From a virus, in IMG/VR virus record IMGVR_UViG_3300032181_000638, positions 1 to 29,723 of that record: a DNA stretch of 29,723 bases; one strand, written 5' to 3'. The translations under genes were made by a program, and so were the position numbers. This document shows positions 27,337-29,723 of the stretch, piece after piece; position 1 is the first letter of the stretch; the number at the start of each line of letters is the position of its first letter. The notes beneath the pieces are model-generated. The model saw only the letters and a program-made list of their open reading frames with translations. It did no database searches and was not told the DNA's origin.

Positions 27337-27339
27337 ATA
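27333..27339 (+). promoter_or_regulatory. Late-promoter-like motif CTAAATA before the chaperone-like gene
   Basis: CTAAATA is close to the core of the T4 late promoter TATAAATA. It overlaps the TAA stop of the 2090-aa gene and lies 21 bases before the ATG at 27361, leaving room for a short leader. A 7-base AT-rich motif is expected by chance a few times in this window, so position is the main support. Confidence 0.4.
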
Positions 27340-27360
27340 GTAAAAAGAATTCTGATAGAA

Positions 27361-28302
27361 ATGGCGTTCAATCCAGACAATTTTAGATTTGAAAGAATTG
27401 TGCCCAAAGAGGAGAAAAAACCTCTAATAGAATGGGATGCTCTTCACAGATTTGTTGTGATTCGTGTGGTTGAGGGTGATGAGATTACCTATCAGACTTC
27501 TCCTTTGTCTAGTACAGTTAATGAGAACCTCCTCAATAATTTACCTGATGAGTATAGTTACGAAAATGATAAATTAGTAACTTTCTCTGTTTATGAGGAT
27601 GGTTCATATTTGATGGAAAAGCAAAAACTGAAGTATAACTTTCAGTCTAAAGACTCAAGATGGATTAGATATCAGTACACTGATCTAACTGAAGTTCAGG
27701 CAAGACAGATATTTGAAGTGATTCGAGCAGCGATTGAAGTTGCTAATTTAGAAAAAACTATCGCCAAAACGACAGCTATCACTGATTTGGCAACCAGACA
27801 GTCTTTCTTGGAACAACTTGATGAGGAAAGACAAGAGAATTATAAGTTGATTATGAGAGCAACTGAGTGGTCTCAACTTGCCGATGCTACAGATAGTTTT
27901 CCTAACGAAATTGCTCTTTGGACTCAATATAGAGCGTACTTGAGAGATAATGTTAGAACAGTTGATGAATTTACTGATCCTTTAGATTTCATCACTCACG
28001 AAGATGAGTGGAGATGGCCTATTGATCCAAAAGAATATGTTGATAATGATCCAAATCAGGAAACTCCATATCTATCTGTACCAGAACATTTCAAAACATC
28101 TGTATACAGAACTGGTGTTAGAGCAGTAGAGGCAATCGAAGGTCCTTTACAGCAGGCAGCACAAAATTCTAAAGCAATTGCTAGAGATGGTGATGGTGTT
28201 CCAGTCTCGAAGAGAATTTGGGAAATCGCTCAACAATATAATCTAATTGATGGATTAGATGGATTAACTGATGAAAATGTAAAACTGATGGAGGACTCTT
28301 GA
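27361..28302 (+). CDS. Probable tail fibre assembly chaperone-like protein (313 aa)
   Basis: Residues 160-225 have the signature spacing of phage tail fibre assembly chaperones: RATEWSQLAD (W170), then LWTQYRAYLRD (W187, Y190, R191, R195, D196), then a Trp-Pro phrase (WRWPIDP, W217 to P220). In that family the pattern is roughly R-x5-(T/S)DW-x(n)-W-x2-YR-x2-LRD followed by WP. Family members are often 130-200 aa; this one has an extra N-terminal domain of about 115 residues (FERIVPKEEKK, beta-rich) and a C-terminal tail. Lying after all the fibre and adhesin genes fits a folding or trimerisation factor for them. Arginine codons are AGA in 17 of 19 cases, like the adhesin genes and unlike the helicase gene downstream. 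It follows a 24-base gap with a CTAAATA motif. No strong Shine-Dalgarno is seen. Confidence 0.72.
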   Translation: MAFNPDNFRFERIVPKEEKKPLIEWDALHRFVVIRVVEGDEITYQTSPLSSTVNENLLNNLPDEYSYENDKLVTFSVYEDGSYLMEKQKLKYNFQSKDSRWIRYQYTDLTEVQARQIFEVIRAAIEVANLEKTIAKTTAITDLATRQSFLEQLDEERQENYKLIMRATEWSQLADATDSFPNEIALWTQYRAYLRDNVRTVDEFTDPLDFITHEDEWRWPIDPKEYVDNDPNQETPYLSVPEHFKTSVYRTGVRAVEAIEGPLQQAAQNSKAIARDGDGVPVSKRIWEIAQQYNLIDGLDGLTDENVKLMEDS

Positions 28303-28303
28303 T

Positions 28304-28690
28304 ATGGCATACTTAGGATGTAAGAATTTTAAAGACTGGGCAAAGAGTTATACAGCAGCAGTAGATAATGCTTTAGTATTACTACGAACTGTGGGTCCTG
28401 ATAGTGTTACTGATGAAACCAAAGCAAATCAAATTTATTCAGCATATTATTTGAACATGGAAACCTCTCATCCAGAGGTATTTGACAAACTATTATATAA
28501 TGAGTTCACATTTGTTGAATTTGATACAGAAGATGAGGCAATAGAGTTTGTTACCGAGAATTTTCCTACCAATGTCACAGATGATATGGATTACTTCGTA
28601 CAATACGTTGTATTTGTTGATGGAAGTGTTTCACGAGAAAATAATGGACTGACGGGGTTGATGGAACCCGCTCCCCAACCAGTTGAATAA
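28304..28690 (+). CDS. Hypothetical protein (128 aa), last gene of the structural operon
   Basis: A GGAGG at 28290-28294 sits nine bases before the ATG, the clearest Shine-Dalgarno of the window, and the previous stop is 1 base upstream. The protein is acidic and mixed alpha/beta: NFKDWAKSYTAAVDNALVLL at the start looks helical, and the later FTFVEFDTEDEAIEFVTENF and YFVQYVVFVDG look like strand and helix. No signal peptide, membrane segment or known motif was recognised. It is directly followed by a terminator. Position suggests a tail accessory or assembly role with the upstream chaperone-like protein; function unknown. Confidence 0.75.
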   Translation: MAYLGCKNFKDWAKSYTAAVDNALVLLRTVGPDSVTDETKANQIYSAYYLNMETSHPEVFDKLLYNEFTFVEFDTEDEAIEFVTENFPTNVTDDMDYFVQYVVFVDGSVSRENNGLTGLMEPAPQPVE

Positions 28691-28699
28691 CTGACACAG

Positions 28700-28721
28700 A
28701 CCGCCCACCACGGGCGGTTTT
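28700..28721 (+). terminator. Rho-independent terminator of the structural operon
   Basis: A GC-rich stem (CCGCCC at 28701-28706, loop ACCAC, GGGCGG at 28712-28717) is followed by TTTT at 28718-28721. It lies 10 bases after the 128-aa gene's stop and before the helicase gene. It has no A-run on its left side, so it should act on + strand transcripts only. Confidence 0.88.
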
Positions 28722-28725
28722 CTGC

Positions 28726-28731
28726 TATAAT
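28726..28731 (+). promoter_or_regulatory. Candidate -10 box for the helicase gene
   Basis: TATAAT stands 25 bases before the helicase ATG and just after the terminator, where a new promoter would be expected. No good -35 box lies at the usual distance, so it may be an extended -10, an activator-dependent promoter, or chance. Confidence 0.4.
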
Positions 28732-28756
28732 TACAGGGTAGTCAGCAAGGCAATCG

Positions 28757-29723
28757 ATGCTCACCCTTCGTCCTCACCAGCAGCGTGCTCTTGCTGCTCT
28801 TGAGAACAACACCCATGGTCAGGTTATCGTCCCTACAGGTGGTGGCAAGACCATCATCATGATCAAGGATGCTGCCCGTCGCTTGACTGCTGCTACCACG
28901 CCACAGACTATTGTAGTGGTCGCCCCACGTATTCTGCTGGCAAACCAACTCTGTGATGAGTTCTGGTCTGCTTTCAATGGTGATGTCGATGCTGAGTTCT
29001 TCCACGTTCACAGTGGTGAGACTTCCTTCGGCAGCAGCACCAAGGTTCAGAAGATCCAGTGTCACGATGCTGTCTGTAAGACTGCTGGTATTCACCAAGT
29101 TATCTTTACCACTTACAATTCGCTCCGTCGTATTGTAGAGGCAGGCATTGACATTGACTGTATCTATTACGATGAGGCACACAACTCTGTCCGTCGTGAC
29201 TTCTTTGAGTCCGTGCTTAATGTTGATGCTAAGTCTTACTATTTCTTCACTGCCACACCTAAGCACACTCATTCTACTATGGGTCGTGGCATGAACAACA
29301 GCATGGTTTACGGTCCTGTGCTTGAGAATGTTCCTGCTCCTGAACTTGTCAACAACGGCAGCATTCTTGCTCCTGAGGTTATCTCTTATGAGGTTGACTT
29401 CGAGCGAGTCAAGGGTAAGTTCTCCTACGAGTCTGACAAGGACACTCTCACCAATCTCATCAATGATATTGATGCTGATGGTAACAAGATCTTGGTCGCT
29501 GCTCCTACCAGTCAGATCATGTTCAACCTGCTCACTAAGACTAGTGTGCTTGACTTCTTTCATGACAAGGGTTACGATGTTCTCCACATCACCAGCAAGT
29601 TTGGTGCTTTTGTGAACAAGACTAAGGTCAACCGTGAGCAGTTCTTCGAGACTTTCAATGCTTGGGGCAAAGATCCTAACCGTAAGTTTGTGATCTTCCA
29701 CTACAGCATCCTGTCTGAAGGTA
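28757..29723 (+). CDS. uvsW: UvsW-like DEAH superfamily II helicase (3' partial)
   Basis: 322 codons are visible and the frame runs off the window. Motifs: Q-like RPHQ at 5-8, Walker A PTGGGKT at 26-32, motif Ia VVVAPRILLANQ at 53-64, motif II DEAH at 139-142, motif III region FTATP at 164-168, and a second RecA-like domain starting near KILVAAPT at about 240. In T4, UvsW is an ATP-dependent helicase that remodels branched DNA and R-loops in recombination-dependent replication. Walker A lies so close to the start that the N-terminal domain of T4 UvsW appears to be missing. ATG 28757 is the only ATG after an in-frame TAG at 28739, with AAGG at 28747-28750. It has no AGA among 13 Arg codons. 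A long open frame on the opposite strand here is a shadow. The exact name uvsW is inferred from context; other SF2 helicases are possible. Confidence 0.88.
   Translation, partial: MLTLRPHQQRALAALENNTHGQVIVPTGGGKTIIMIKDAARRLTAATTPQTIVVVAPRILLANQLCDEFWSAFNGDVDAEFFHVHSGETSFGSSTKVQKIQCHDAVCKTAGIHQVIFTTYNSLRRIVEAGIDIDCIYYDEAHNSVRRDFFESVLNVDAKSYYFFTATPKHTHSTMGRGMNNSMVYGPVLENVPAPELVNNGSILAPEVISYEVDFERVKGKFSYESDKDTLTNLINDIDADGNKILVAAPTSQIMFNLLTKTSVLDFFHDKGYDVLHITSKFGAFVNKTKVNREQFFETFNAWGKDPNRKFVIFHYSILSEG

Noticed and set aside
28742-29701. 319-codon open frame on the - strand
   Set aside because: It lies opposite a + strand frame with Walker A, DEAH and FTATP helicase motifs. Its translation is low-complexity and matches nothing; the openness comes from the codon bias of the helicase gene.

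Overview
The window looks like part of the late structural region of a T4-like myovirus that infects marine cyanobacteria (Synechococcus or Prochlorococcus). I infer this from three things: very large virion proteins of the cyanophage type, several phage tail collar domains, and a UvsW-type DEAH helicase right after the structural block. No host genes, tRNAs, insertion sequences or CRISPR arrays are visible. Every gene I accept is on the + strand. Coding is almost continuous: the largest gap is 66 bases, so no gene-free stretch reaches 300 bases.

Layout. (1) 1-8754: the 3' part of a giant virion protein whose start lies upstream of the window. It has a beta-helix-like start, a duplicated alpha-helical module, fibre-shaft-like repeats and a carbohydrate-binding-like module near the C-terminus. 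(2) 8762-11628: two tail collar proteins (640 and 314 aa). (3) 11630-21054: five consecutive genes (546, 1915, 532, 83 and 61 aa). The three large ones carry glycine-rich domains of the kind seen in phage adhesin tips. All five end in a related short C-terminal motif (Q-x2-(I/R)-N-x(2-4)-W). (4) 21064-27336: a 2090-aa protein combining degenerate Ig-like repeats, another glycine-rich domain and a C-terminal tail collar domain. (5) 27361-28690: a probable tail fibre assembly chaperone (313 aa) and an unknown 128-aa protein. (6) 28700-28721: a rho-independent terminator. (7) 28757 to the window end: the 5' part of a UvsW-like helicase gene, with a different codon style.

The genes from 1 to 28690 probably form one late operon for the distal tail: host-recognition fibres, short fibres or baseplate adhesins, and their chaperone. 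Many junctions are stop/start overlaps (TAATG, ATGA) or a few bases apart, which suggests translational coupling. Two CTAAATA motifs, close to the T4-type late promoter core, lie just upstream of the 2090-aa gene and the chaperone gene and may add internal late promoters.

The most unusual part is 11630-21054: a run of apparently related adhesin-like genes built from shuffled modules (glycine-rich, Ig-like, a shared C-terminal block), followed by two mini-genes that hold little more than the terminal motif. All family assignments come from reading motifs by eye. No database search or structure prediction was run.
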